64,000 nt of DNA from Nymphaea colorata (GCF_008831285.2 NC_045149.1:13728629-13792628), one strand, 5' to 3'. Shown: positions 11,288-22,575, numbered from the stretch's first letter. A program made the numbers and translations. The notes: generated by a model not told the origin, from the letters alone.

Positions 11288-11530
11288 CATAAATACCCCC
11301 ACAATCCTCCCAACTTGGGTAAGACTGGCCCTCCATAAATTCTCAATTGAAGACCTAGGGCTTCTCTTGAGCTTTCTCTCTCTCCCTCTTCCTCTTTCCA
11401 TTTTTCCTCTTCCTCTCCAACTTGGACCAAGCTATAACTCTCTTGGAGGCATCATCTTGAAGCTCCACTCAGGGGGATCTTTAAGTGAAGGTGTTCATCT
11501 TCCCTAGGTCATTTCTTATTAGAGGTATGT
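11288..11530 (+). promoter_or_regulatory. LTR promoter: TATA-like box and splice donor
   Basis: CATAAATA at 11288-11295, then TTAGAG|GTATGT with the intron G at 11525. Position and spacing match the other LTR copies. The tandem array lies directly downstream, so if transcripts are spliced here the array would be intronic. Confidence 0.45.
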
Positions 11531-11569
11531 AATCATCATCCCCTCATTCCTGTGTTATTTTATTTTCTT

Positions 11570-13165
11570 CTCATGTTCATCTCCCCATAGCCAAAAGAGA
11601 TAGTACTCAATCTCTTTTTAGAGACAAGAGGTTCCTCTCTTATTTTCTTTTCTTCTCTCTTCATCTTTCCATAGCCAAAGGAGATAGTACTCAATCTCTT
11701 TTTAGAGATAAGAGGCTATGCTCAAGTGCACCGGGAGCATGGAAAGATGAGATGATCTTTCATTTCATGATTGAATAATATTTTCTCTTTTATTGAATAT
11801 AACATTGTCTTTCTTTCTTTATTTCCTTCTCATCTTCATCTCCCCATGGCAAGAGGAGATAGCACTCAATCTCTTTTTAGAGACAAGAGGCTATGCTCAA
11901 GTACACCGGGAGCATGAAAAGATGAGATGATCTTTCATTTCATGATTGAATTATGTTTTCTCTTTTATTGAATATAACATTGTCTTCCTTTCTTTATTTT
12001 CTTCTCATCTTCATCTTCCCATGGCCAAAAGAGATGGTACTCAATCCCTTTCTAGAGACAAGAGGTTATGCTCAAGTGCACCGGGAGCATGGAAAGATGA
12101 GATGATCTTTCATTTCATGATTGAATCATGTTTTCTCTTTTATTGAATATACCATTGTCTTTCTTTCTTTATTTTCTTCTCATCTTCATCTCTCCATGGC
12201 TAAAGGAGATAGAACTCAATATCTTTTTAGAGATAAGAGGCTATGCTCAAGTGAAATGGGAGCATGGTAAGATGAGATGATCTTTCGTTTCATGATTATA
12301 TCATGTTTTCTCTTTTATTGAATATAACAATGTCTTTCTTTCTTTATTTTCTTCTCATCTTCATCTCTCCATGGCCAAAGGACATAGCACTCAATATCTT
12401 TTTAGAGACAAGAGGCTATGCTCAAGTGCACCGGGAGCATGGAAGGATGAGATAATCTTTCATTTCATGATTCAATCATGTTTTCTCTTTTATTGAATAT
12501 AGCATTGTTTCTTTCTTCATTTTTCTCTCATCTTCATCTCCCTCTGGCCAAAGGATATAGCACACAACCTCTTTTTAGAGACAAGAGGCTATGCTCGAGT
12601 ATACTGGGAGCATGGAAAGATGAGATGATCTTTCATTTCATGATTAAATCATATTTTCTCCTTTATTTAATATAGCATTGTTTGTTTCTTCACTTTTTTC
12701 TCTTCCTCATTTCCCCATGGCCAAAGGAGATAGCACTCAACCTCTTTTTAGAGACAAGAGACTATCCTCAAGTGCACCGGAAGCATGGAAAGATGAGATG
12801 ATCTTTCTTTTCATGATTAAACCGTGTTTTCTCTTTTTGTCAAATATAGCATTGTTTATTTCTTCATTTTTCTCTCATCTTCATCTTCCCTTGGCCAAAG
12901 GAGATAACAGTCAATCTCTTTTTAGACACAAGAGGTTATGCTGAAGTGTACCGGTATCATGGAAAGATGAGATGATCTTTCATTTCATGATTAAATCATA
13001 TTTTCTCTTAATTCAATTTAGCATTGTTTCTTTCTTCATTTTTCTCTCATCTTTATCACCCAATAGCCAAAGGAGATAGCACTCAACTTCTTTTTTAGAG
13101 ACAAGAGGCTATGCTCAAAGGCACCGGGAGCACGGGAAGATGAGATGGTATATCATTTCATAGAT
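11570..13165 (+). repeat. Array of ten ~175-bp units inside LTR copy 2
   Basis: Unit landmark (ccatggccaaaggagatag or variant) at about 11595, 11680, 11842, 12018, 12195, 12370, 12540, 12714, 12888 and 13060. The first unit is truncated; later spacings are 170-177 bp. Each unit also has ctctttttagagacaagagg, gtgcaccgggagcatgg and a CTTTCTTTCTT tract. About half of the units have an ATG in ccATGGcc context opening a ~40-codon frame (MAKGDSTQPLFRDKRL...), but the ATG is lost in the other half. Confidence 0.9.
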
Positions 13166-13920
13166 AGATCGTGCCCTCCCTCCTAATTGAACTTCTCTCT
13201 TTCCATCATCCTCCCTCTCTCTCTCTCTCTCTCTCTTTCCTTCCTTGAAAATTGTCAATATATTATCCATGCATAGTTGTGTGGTTTTCCATTTATATGT
13301 GAATGTATGATGGGAATGAGAGTGTGGTTCGGGGTTCTTTATTTTATCTTCATATTAATTTTCGAGGTTGGGAATTGTCCAACATGGGAAAACCTTCACA
13401 AATATGTACATGTTAAAAATGCATTCTCATGTCATTGCGTATAGTTTCCTTCTTAATCATCCAATTAGAAACCCTAACGAGTGCCTCGTTATGTTGCTTG
13501 ATTTTCTTCCATACCTAACGATGGAAGATTTTTCCTTGTAACAAACCAAATAATAACATTTTATGCTTGTATATAAATCATATTTTACAAAATATTTTTA
13601 AAAGCAAATGCCATCTCTATTGTGGCTTTGGAGATTTAGCTTAGGCTCTTGCATGAGTCCAAGCTCCCCTCTGGCCCACATCGAAACTTGAAGTCGGTTA
13701 TTTTCTATTTTTTGATTTTAAATCTCATGAAGACATGTATGTATGTACATGTTATATACATATATGTGTACATGAGGATTTTATTTTCTCTTTTTATATT
13801 TCTACACTTTAGTTTTCAAATTTTCATATACATATGAATGCAAATATACGTGTGTTATATTTTCTCTGTCTAGAACTTTTTGTTCATCTTTTCAAGATGA
13901 ATGTCGTATCCTACAAATTT

Positions 13921-13955
<35 letters not shown>

Positions 13956-14838
13956 TTCATTTTTAAAAGATTATACAAATACGTATACATACATGTGGAG
14001 AATAATATTTCCTTTTATTTCAAAATCTTTCATCTAATGATCTTTGAAGTCTTTCTCTCTCTCTCTCTTTCTTTTTATAAGAATGTTGCATGTCATCCAT
14101 TCCTTTAAACATTTTCTCACGATCTTTTATTTACCGACTTCACTATGACCAAAAATCAAGTAATGACCCAATATTGGATTCATGCTTGATGGTCTACAAC
14201 CCCAATCAATTTTCAAAAACTTTCCTTCTTATATATGATATTTACCAAAACAAAAATCTTATATGAATATTATGGTAGGAATGCTCTTAGATGAATGTTA
14301 TGGTAGGAATGAATGATTTTTCTTTCCAATCATATAGGATCAATGCATTCTCACCCACTTAATTTAACTTATGATCACAAGAACCTCTCCAAAAGAACTT
14401 AAGCAAGATGAGATGGAGCTCTAAGTAGGTGGTAACCAAATTATAGCAAAATTTCAAACCCACTTAAAGTCTTAAGAGAACACTAAAGTGATTTCAAAAT
14501 GATTTCTCAAGCTTTTCAAATAATATTTACTATTTCCACTTTTTTTCCAAAACATTTCACATTTTCAAGCAACTATTCAAGAATATTTTCAGCAGTTTGA
14601 AACATCAAACATTCAATATTTTTCTACACACCATATAGAATCAAAAGGATGTTTAAGTTAAAATGAAATGTATCAATGATGAACATAGCCTTTGAATTGA
14701 TTACCCCAGGTAAAGGCACCGGGAACAGTCGATCCTCGTACCGACGGGCGAGTCCCTTTCTTTCCTATTTCAAAACAAAACGTCATTTTTCTGGAGCACT
14801 CCAAAACCAACCAAAAATTTTGGGATGCAAACATGACA

Positions 14839-15318
14839 TTATTTGGAGACCTTGACAATGGCTCAGTGTTTGTGGGATCAACCCCTCAAAATTGTTTTTT
14901 CTTATAGAAAGATTTTCTATTGGAGGGTGGCAACTAAAATTAATGCGAAGATGACCATGGAAACTGTTATTTGTAAGATCAAGAACATGTAAGAGGGAGA
15001 GATTGCTAATGTATGAATAGAGAGTACCTTCAAGTACTGTGTTGCTAAGGTTCAGACCATCGACCCTTGTAAACCAGGACTGCATGAAGCTCCATTCCAC
15101 ACACAGAAGGAGATATTGGAATTCCAATTTGATAACACAATATAAGGGTCTTTGGTGACAAGAGATTTGAAAGACAGCAATCTGAATTGATCAGTCACGT
15201 TGCTTAGAGAAAGAAGTGCTGAGGGCACCTCCCCTTGGCCGAGAACCACAATCAAGGTGAAGGAAGAAAAACATAAAAGAAAGACAAGCGCCTGAGGTGA
15301 CCTACCGGTGGTTGCCAT
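14839..15318 (-). pseudogene. LRR receptor kinase (a), N-terminal part
   Basis: Starts MATTGRSPQALVFLLC (ATG at 15318), an N-terminal signal peptide, then LSNVTDQFRLLSFKSLV and NWNSNISFCVWNGASC, the LRRNT_2 cap of Xa21-like receptors. First LRRs follow: LEGTLYSYISNLSLL, LDLTNNSFHGHL, NNFEGLIPQTLSHCQGLQ. A frameshift lies near 15080, between the cap and the first LRR. The start is chosen by alignment with copy (c), MAAASLSPF. The coding sequence is cut at 14839 by the solo LTR and resumes at 10598. Confidence 0.85.
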
Positions 15319-15500
15319 GCCTGTCCAATTTGTTATGCAGAACATGCATGAGCAGGAATTCAATGTCTTCAATTTATGTATAGATTCTCTTCTAGAAAAT
15401 TTGTCTTTTTCTTTTTTCAAGTGGTAGAAGGCTCGGGTCTTACTGCTTTGGAACACATTGTTTCATATTTCCAAATTGAGGGGCAGGCCTCATAATTACA
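15319..15500 (-). promoter_or_regulatory. 5' flank/leader of LRR kinase (a)
   Basis: Sequence upstream of the ATG, including tgcatgagcaggaatt, caatttatgtatagattctc and catatttccaaattgag. The same block in the same order recurs at 27310-27500, where the coding sequence is missing. That supports reading it as leader/promoter sequence copied with the gene. Confidence 0.5.
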
Positions 15501-16097
15501 TCAATGAGACTCTTTCTTGTTTCCCTTTACCACTTTCAATTCTATTCAATCCCAAATCAAAGTTCTCAATTGAGCTTATTTTTTCCCTAGATATCCCAAA
15601 CTGGTTTCGACCATAGTCACAAATATGCTGTCCGCCTTTTAAATGGCGAGGTTTTTCTTCATATAATATGGTAACATAGAGAAAACAGGAAAAATGTGGT
15701 AAATTTTAAAAAAATTGAGTAAAACTTAAAAGTTAAGGGAAAATAAGTTGAATGGTAGGCAATTTAAAAACATAAATAGATGAGAAACAAATAAAAATTA
15801 GAAGTTGGAAACGAGCAGTTTAGCACTAAAGAAGTACGAAAAAATGTCTAAAATAAAAAAACGGGAAAAAAACGAAAAATACTGTAAAAAAGTGTTTCCT
15901 TATTGTGGCATATTTTTTTTCCAAAAAGTTACTTGAATCGGCTGGTTTGTTCAAATTTATGCTAAATTAATTTGATCTAGTCCTTTGCGTTTAAAAAACT
16001 TATTGTTTTCTATTATCTTTTACACGTTGTTTAATCATTTTCCAAAAGAACATAATTTTCATATTTTGTGCTGATTAACAACCAAATCATTTAGTAC
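15501..16097. other. AT-rich spacer
   Basis: No coding signal. Many A/T runs. Confidence 0.5.
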
Positions 16098-16520
16098 AGC
16101 CATCATGGTCAGATTGTGATGCTGTAAAAATCATCTTTTAAAACGAGTGGATGAAGTTGCCGAGCAACTTCCATGTTGTCGGCCAATCTGCTGATTAAAT
16201 GACTTCTTTGTCAATAAGCATAAAATATGAAAAATTATATTCTTTTTGAAAAATAAATAAACAGCATAAAAAACTAATTAAAAACTTTTTTTTTATACAG
16301 GTGGACTGGATCAAATTGACTTAACAAAGACTCGAAGCAACCGGCTGATTCAAGCCAATAATATTTCTAGCTAATCCGATTCAGTCGTGCTAGCGAAAAG
16401 TTGAAGCAACTATGCCATTCGTGCTATCGTGGCTCCCCATATAGAAACTAATCAAGCAACATTTTCATGAATGAGGAGAACCACCACTTACATATAGGTT
16501 GTAAGAGATGACAACCAAAA
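16098..16520 (+). repeat. Direct duplicate, empty-site copy (pairs with 17970-18643)
   Basis: From agccatcatggtcagattg through acatataggttgt it matches 17970-18643. Here the sequence runs straight through ctatcgtggctccccatata, whereas the second copy has a 253-bp insertion at that point. Confidence 0.85.
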
Positions 16521-17200
16521 TTAGGTAGTAAATATAATCATAAAAAAACTCACGTTGGTTTTTTTTTTTAAAAAAAACAGTGATAAAACATAAAAAATAA
16601 GTCTGCTGAATAAAACGGCAAATAGATAATGTTTTTTGACAAGAATACCATAACAAAAAACGTGGTTTTCCTTCCTTTTCATATTTTTTCAATCTTTTTA
16701 AAAAATTACCATACTTTTTTTTACATTTTTTTATTCAAATACAGTTTAAAATAAATGTCTTATATCCAATATTCACATAATACAAAAGTCAGTCTTCAAC
16801 TTATCATAACGTGATTTGGATTCGGTTGTGTGTTTAAAAGTTAGATTCAGATTTAGTTGGGTATTTAAAAGTCAAGTCGGCTCGAAGGAGACGAGACATG
16901 CATTTCCAGCATATTAAATGCCTATGTTCAGTGGTCAAACTCTATGTAATTCTTTTCTTATCAGATATTTCTTACTAGTTACAAAGCTTTTTATTGTTAA
17001 TTAATTTTTATACTCTTCAATTCATTTTTTTTGAAAGGGAATTTGGATTTTTAATTTTTTTTCTTTATCCAAAGATGCAATCATATTCAAAAGTCAGGTT
17101 CAGACCTAATGCTTATCTCGGATCCAAATATGATGAGGATTAAGTAGAATTTCCTACCAAAGACCTCCAAAGAATCAACTCATATTGAGTGAGTCAGCTG
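16521..17200. other. AT-rich spacer with dispersed repeat
   Basis: Part of 16880-17060 resembles 28110-28310 (agacgagacat..., actagttacaaagctttttatt), a degenerate dispersed repeat. No gene. Confidence 0.45.
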
Positions 17201-17580
17201 CATTTACCGGCAGCGTCTCGAATGCCAAAGGTTTAAGTAAACTGTGGCTGAAAGATGCAACAGCCACAGTCATATTTGGATCATTTACTTAAATGCGTTG
17301 TGCAGCGCATAGCCATTATACTTGACAGGCATTTAATATCCTATTTACATAAATTGTCAAAACCATAGTAAGTGGTCTAAGTAAACTGTGGCTGAAAGAT
17401 GCAACAGCCACAGTCAAAACCATGGCAAAAGGTTAGTTGCCACAAGGGTTATTACCACAACTACTTTAGTTAACAGCCACGAGCAAGACCATGGCTGAAA
17501 ACAACTTTAACCACGGTTTTTGGGTGTATTGGCCATGGTTTTGATTGTGCTTAGTAACATTTTTTTTTTGTGTGTGCTAT
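17200..17580. mobile_element. Possible CACTA-type transposon end with subterminal hairpins
   Basis: Contains a duplicated ~35-bp module at 17233-17270 and 17377-17414, each holding the inverted pair ACTGTGGCTG / CAGCCACAGT around a 10-base loop. More loosely related accatggc / gccacgg motifs follow, then a T-run with tgtgtgtgc near 17565. Dense short subterminal motifs of this kind are characteristic of plant CACTA elements, but no intact CACTA terminus is visible. Confidence 0.35.
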
Positions 17581-17969
17581 GACTTAAGGGATCATTTGAT
17601 GGTAGAGACACTTTCTAAGTATCCCACGAATTTGCCCTAAAGATCAAGAGAGATTCATTGAACACTATAACTACTGTTTTACAAACCTGCTCCAATTGTT
17701 GGGCTAGATTCGTGAGACATTCAAAATTTAAATTATTCCTAAGGAGGATTAGTTTAAATTCAGCAAAAAGTCAAAATTTAAAAATTCAAATTTTCTTTCA
17801 GAAAAAGAACTGAAGAATATAAAAATTGATTAAGAAGAAAAAAAAAAGTTTTTTATAACTAGTAATAAATGCATAACGAAACAACAGGTCGAGTTGACCA
17901 CCTTCGATCTCATTCATCAGCCATTAATTTCATGTCCAATTATTGAATCAATGGACACTCAACACAACT

Positions 17970-18643
17970 AGCCATCATGGTCAGATTGCGACGTTGTGAA
18001 AATCAGTTTTTGAAACGAGTGGATGAAGTTGCCTAGCAACTTCCATGTTGTTGGCCGATCTGGTTATTTAAAAGACTTCTTTGTGAATCAGCATAAAATA
18101 TGAAAAATTATATTCCTTTTGAGAAATAAATAAACAGTATAAAAAGCTAATTAAAACAATTTTTTTTTTTAAAAAAGCAGGTAGACTGGATCAAATTGAC
18201 TTAGCGAAGACTTGAAGGAACCGGCCGATTCAAGCCAATAATATTTCTAGCTAATCTGATCCAGTCCTTGCTCAACTATTCAACTATGCTATTCGTGCTA
18301 TCGTGGCTTTTGCCTTTCGAGTTGAGTTCCTGAAACTTGAACTCGACTCGTTTATTTTTCAAGTATATTTGTAAGCTCAAACTCGGCTCGTTTATAAATG
18401 AGTCGAGCACAAGCTGAGTTTTTTCAAGCAAGTTCAAGTTGCACCCGAGTTGACTCGCTCATTGTACAGCCCTACCTGTTGAACATTTACAATAGAGTTA
18501 TTGTCACAAATCAGAGGATCGATGTAGTGTTACCAGAATCAGCCCGAATCGGTTGGTGGCTCCCCATATTGAAACTAATCATGCAACATTTTCATGAATG
18601 ACGAGAACCACCCCTTACATATAGGTTGTGGTAGATGATAACC
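17970..18643 (+). repeat. Direct duplicate, filled-site copy (pairs with 16098-16520)
   Basis: Same sequence as 16098-16520 with modest divergence plus a 253-bp insertion at 18309-18561. Confidence 0.85.
18309..18561. mobile_element. Small non-autonomous DNA element (hAT-like MITE)
   Basis: 253 bp present in one duplicate and absent from the other. GTGGCT occurs on both sides (18303-18308 and 18556-18561), the apparent target duplication (6 bp, possibly 8 with degeneration). Its interior has self-complementary actcgactcgtttat / ataaatgagtcgag blocks and tacagccctacc, features of the ctcg-rich hAT-like MITEs common in plants. Related pieces lie near 42760-42940 and 22030-22150. Confidence 0.6.
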
Positions 18644-19896
18644 AAGAAACAAGCATTCAACAGTCGATGGAGAATTGTTCGATGACAACCACCAAATTTC
18701 TGAAAACAGAAGTGAAAGAATTGCTCTCTGTCATTTGATTGTGTTATGTTGTTAGTCAAAAGCAGAATTTATGTTGCATTAACAGCTTGTGGTGCAATGG
18801 AGAAAGATCAGCATAACTTCAATTAATGCTGATATACACGATGATGTTTGCCAAGAATTGTCTCAACCCTTCAAAAGCACACAAAAGCAAACAAGCCAAA
18901 ACACACAAATACACATTAGCAGTTAAACTGCACAAAAAGAGAGATTAATTTCTACGTAAGACTAAAGCAGCCAAAAAGCATATTATTTGACAATCATTTC
19001 TTAGGCGACTTATAGCATAGCATAACCAGTACTCAAATATTTAATTCACAAGAAAAATAAGATCAACATTACTTGCACAAGCATATCAGTGCTGTATATG
19101 TTAGAATGTGTGTGAGAACCCAACTCTAGTTTCAAAATTTTAACGGAGGCCAAAATACGATTTTTCAATTTTTTTATATAAGTTAAACTAAAGTTTAAGA
19201 AATTTACATATCAATGTTTGAATTTTTTTAAATTTGATGGTGGGGGGCCAAGGCCCCTGCCTCCGTCCCTGGTGTGTGTAGTAACTGTGGGTCTGTCTAA
19301 CTTACTACTAACAATTTTGGTTTGACATAAAATATCTTGTCAGATATTGTGGAATTTTAATAGTCTCTGGTGTCATATCTCAAAGCATTAACGTACTTTA
19401 TTGATTTAGGCAAAATCCAAAAAACCAACAATCGAAAATCATAGCAACAAAAGAACATGAACTTAATGAGCTTTCTTTTGGCGATGTTTCGTAACATATT
19501 TTATTGATGTTTTAATCAATTAAATGGATTTCAATTTTATCAAAGTGCTTCCTAAATGTTGTTTGTCACATTCAGGTCTCTACATGAGTATAAAAATTCA
19601 ATCACACAATTAGTATGCTTCACATATAGTTCTGATGCTCATATCTTGCTTCAAGCAAGTAACCAAACCTGGTGATTGGTCATACAGATTATAGACGATA
19701 ATTACTCACTGAGTTGATCTGACCATCGCATACAGATTCTAGTATTTGGATCCCTATGTTACTGGAATGACAAAAATCCAGCATCCATAAGTTAAAGCAC
19801 ACAAATAAGCCAACAACCAGCAACATCTAGCTCCCAAAAAAAAAAAAAAATCAAAATATCATCAAAGATAATCACAACAGGACATTATTGTTATGC
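18644..19896. other. No recognised gene
   Basis: AT-rich. Around 19240-19275 the text gggggccaaggcccctgcctcc resembles the terminus of a dispersed element (a related string is near 29030). Nothing else supportable. Confidence 0.4.
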
Positions 19897-20009
19897 ATGG
19901 AATGTTGTAACACAATATTACATAAATTTGCTTAATATTTGGGACAGATATGTGAAACAGTTACATACTGTTAGTGTTGCCAAATGGAACCAATATGCAG
20001 AGGCAAGTT

Positions 20010-20327
20010 ACGATGAACGTAGCTTCACCCAGCTCTGTTGGTGGTGAAAAAAGGCCCATCAGAGGTAAGGGGTTTTCTTGTAGTGGCCGCTATCACCATC
20101 TCTGATATCTTTGGCCGAGTAAAGGCTGATCTCAAGCCATGATAGTTCCAAGAAAATGACCAAATAAGATTATTCTGTGTGCTAAACAAAATCAAGTTAG
20201 AAAAAATGGAGAATTAAAATAAAAAATTAACCTGTGAATGTCCAACAAAGAAAACTTTAGAATTTGTCATTGAGTGGATGTGGCCAATCATAGCCGAAAG
20301 GTCATATAGAGCCAATTCCTTCCAAAT
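20010..20327 (-). pseudogene. LIP1-like triacylglycerol (acid) lipase, fragment copy 2
   Basis: The minus-strand exon at 20327-20232 gives WKELALYDLSAMIGHIHSM then TNSKVFFVGHSQ, ending exactly at a GT (20231). In plant LIP1-type lipases the corresponding text carries the nucleophile Ser in GHSQG and is interrupted by an intron at this point. After a ~80-base gap the minus strand from 20149 gives GTIMA, then after a small indel AFTRPKISEMV, the next exon. The acceptor before GTIMA reads ttcttgg, so the AG is not clear. The serine and GHSQ are intact but only ~70 residues of a ~400-residue enzyme remain, with a frameshift and TGA. Upstream coding sequence is cut by the agggttgtcaat repeat. Confidence 0.65.
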
Positions 20328-20329
20328 TA

Positions 20330-20650
20330 GGGTTGTCAATATATTTGATTTTAATTGGATATCCAACCAAACCAGTTCAAAAAATATCAGATACGGAAAG
20401 AAATTTAACATCCAATTAAGAAATTGGATAGGATTCAGGTTTAATAAAGGACATCTGACTGGATCCTGATTCAGATTTGGATGTACATATACATCCAACT
20501 GGATTTGGATTTAGATTCAGACACGGATTGGATTGAATTTTAAATAAAAATCTTATATTCAAATGCTCTTACATTTTAAAAATCAGCCAGAATTGATTCA
20601 AAATTCGAATTCAGATTGTGATATTGGATTTTAGATCCATTGTTTGTATT
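20330..20650. repeat. Degenerate AT-rich dispersed repeat, copy 2
   Basis: Begins agggttgtcaatatatttg directly after the lipase exon and matches 1040-1370. Likely a transposon inserted in the lipase gene before the segment was duplicated. Confidence 0.5.
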
Positions 20651-20654
20651 TTGG

Positions 20655-20790
20655 ATTTTTGTCTCCTATATATGGGCCTAGTTGTTTCCAAGTTTGAGAC
20701 GACAAGGGGAGAAAAAGGATAATCCAAACATATTCTGCAAGAGAGACCCCCACAACACAGGAAGCCCTGGTACAAGTTAAGTCTTTCGAT
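20655..20790 (-). repeat. Repeated segment of unknown nature, copy 2
   Basis: Matches 6231-6390 (tttttgtctcctatatatgggcc ... ccacaacacaggaagccctg). Confidence 0.7.
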
Positions 20791-21984
20791 TTCAAAGATG
20801 GAAACAATAGGTATGATGTAGGAAAGAATGAGGAATGAAATCCTAATCCAAGCCGACCCTGAAACAGAGCCTCAGGGATTTGATCACATTCCCAGTCAAA
20901 ACTAAAGGGAATCAATTTACAACAAAGCTTGATCACATCTTATGAAGACTATGGTGCTGGCTCAGAGCATTAGCCTGAAAAACCACAACCTTGCACTAAA
21001 TTTAAATTTCAATCTTTAAGGGGCACTCATATGCAAATAAGATAAACTTGATGAGCCGGGGTGCCCACACCAACTACAACATTGCCACTGGATCAGAGCC
21101 CAATTGGAAGTCTTATCTATCATTTGGTACTCTATTATAGCTTTCGTGGATGAATGGTCCCAAAATGCACCTTTGAGACACTTTTGTCCAGCATATGAGG
21201 GTGCAAGCAAACACCAAAATGAACGTCTGTGACACTCAACTCTCTTATCTTTTTCTGTTTTATCAATTTTTTACATACCAATATGGATTGGACCAAAGTT
21301 CTTACGTACGCTAATACCTTGTCCTTTATAGGGTGTTATAGACACCCAATCCGACCCAAACAAATAATAGATGGAATGGATGAAGTTAAGAAAAAATAAT
21401 TACATCTCCTCAAACAAACAAGTGACCAAGTCTAAATTTTGTTTTTAAAACATCCGGTGTAAACAAACACTCGAAGAACCGACTGTTACAGGCCATAATG
21501 TTTTTATAAATGTTTACAGAAGCCAAAGTGATTTTTTTAAAAAAAAAATTGCCAACGATTAAGTTTACATTTCTCTACATCTGGGACGGTACTACTGAAC
21601 TCAAGATCACTAGGTGAGCCACATTTTTTTTTTCTCTAATTATTAAGGGCATTTTTTGACTTTTAACTTGGGTCATTTGGCACCCCACCCCAACCATTGA
21701 CTTGAGTGTTACGGGGCTAAGCATACCATCTATTACCTTAGCATGTGGAAGAACAACTTGAGCAAGACAAGTTCCGGAGGGATAATTTGTCTGCATTTTG
21801 AGGTCAGTTGGATGAAGGGAACATCTTTTAGGAGAAAGATCTCATTTCGACAGAAAAACCCATCCTAGGGTTTAAGCATTCAGCACGCTACAGTGATGGG
21901 GGCGACACATTCAATACGAGTGCTGTCAATATTAAAACTAAGAAGTGAATCATTAACACTTGCTCATGCCATGTGAACTCTCAC
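20791..21984. other. No recognised gene
   Basis: Scattered short open frames without family features. The interval ends at the outer inverted arm. Confidence 0.4.
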
Positions 21985-22224
21985 TATACAGGAACCTCAC
22001 ACCACTTCAGCACACACTTGACCCACTTGTAGGGCTATATAGGAGCGAGTCAAAATTAAGCTCGTTCAGCTTGGCTCGATCTTGTGTTTAGCTATACAAG
22101 GTCATCTTGAACTCAATTCGATAGACCAAGCCACACCTCGAGCATGACTCTTTTAAGTTTGCTTACCAACTCCCCATTTGACCAAACTTCTTTCTTTGGT
22201 TTTAAGCTCTATCACCTGAGTGGG

Positions 22225-22575
22225 GGGTGTGGGTGCGGTTGCCGATGCGGGTGTGAGTGCCGGAGCAGCACATTATAAAAAATTTAAATTCTGCGGTGCG
22301 GTAAGGGTATTTTATTATTATTATTTTTATTAATTTATTATATATATAACAGAATAAGCATGCATATATTATTATTATAATTTAGTTATCAATGTATATA
22401 ACATACTTGAATAGTTGTATTGCATAGTAAAATATCACAACAACATATATTATATAAGTCATTAGTAATATGGCATTCTAATTGGGCTCGGGTATGAGTT
22501 GGAGCAGCGCCCATGTCCGGTGCGCACCTGACTCAATGTGACTCGGGTGCGGTAGTAAAATAGAAGAGTCCGGGT
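22225..22575. mobile_element. hAT-like MITE with GC-rich ends
   Basis: GC-rich ends (gtgcggttgccgatgcgggtg at one side, gactcgggtgcggtag at the other) flank an AT-rich core. Present in both outer arms, so it was inserted before the inverted duplication. A precise target duplication could not be read. Confidence 0.45.

Larger units (their letters stand above)
10604..14833 (+). mobile_element. Solo LTR of a long-LTR family, copy 2 (splits LRR kinase a)
   Basis: Begins TGTAATCACCCC and ends GGGATGCAAACA, i.e. TG...CA, 4230 bp, with a 5-bp target duplication. It is inserted in a receptor-kinase exon, and the uninterrupted homologue at 61.55 kb fixes both boundaries to the base. Internal order: an AT-rich 5' part with two copies of actcaaaatggagtcgacca (about 10857 and 10986), a TATA box at 11288, a splice donor at 11525, ten ~175-bp units to about 13165, a CT run at 13208-13235, a (TA)n run at about 13924-13952, and a GC-rich block at 14705-14760. 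No protein domain is present. Insertion orientation is opposite to the disrupted gene. Confidence 0.85.
19897..20650 (+). repeat. Segmental duplicate, copy 2 (pairs with 611-1380)
   Basis: Direct repeat of the left-end segment; see 611-1380. It carries the better-preserved lipase fragment and the degenerate AT-rich repeat. Confidence 0.85.

Noticed and set aside
11946-12944. A family of 60-90-residue proteins (MAKGDSTQPL...) as real genes
   Set aside because: They fall inside LTR tandem units, the ATG is missing in about half of them, and the unit length breaks the frame.
1641-14833. The two long LTRs as the paired LTRs of one retrotransposon
   Set aside because: They are in opposite orientation and have different target duplications (ATATA and TGACA), so they are separate insertions.
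1641-14833. A CRISPR-like array (regular ~175-bp units)
   Set aside because: Units are contiguous tandem repeats with no short repeat/unique spacer structure, in a plant nuclear context.
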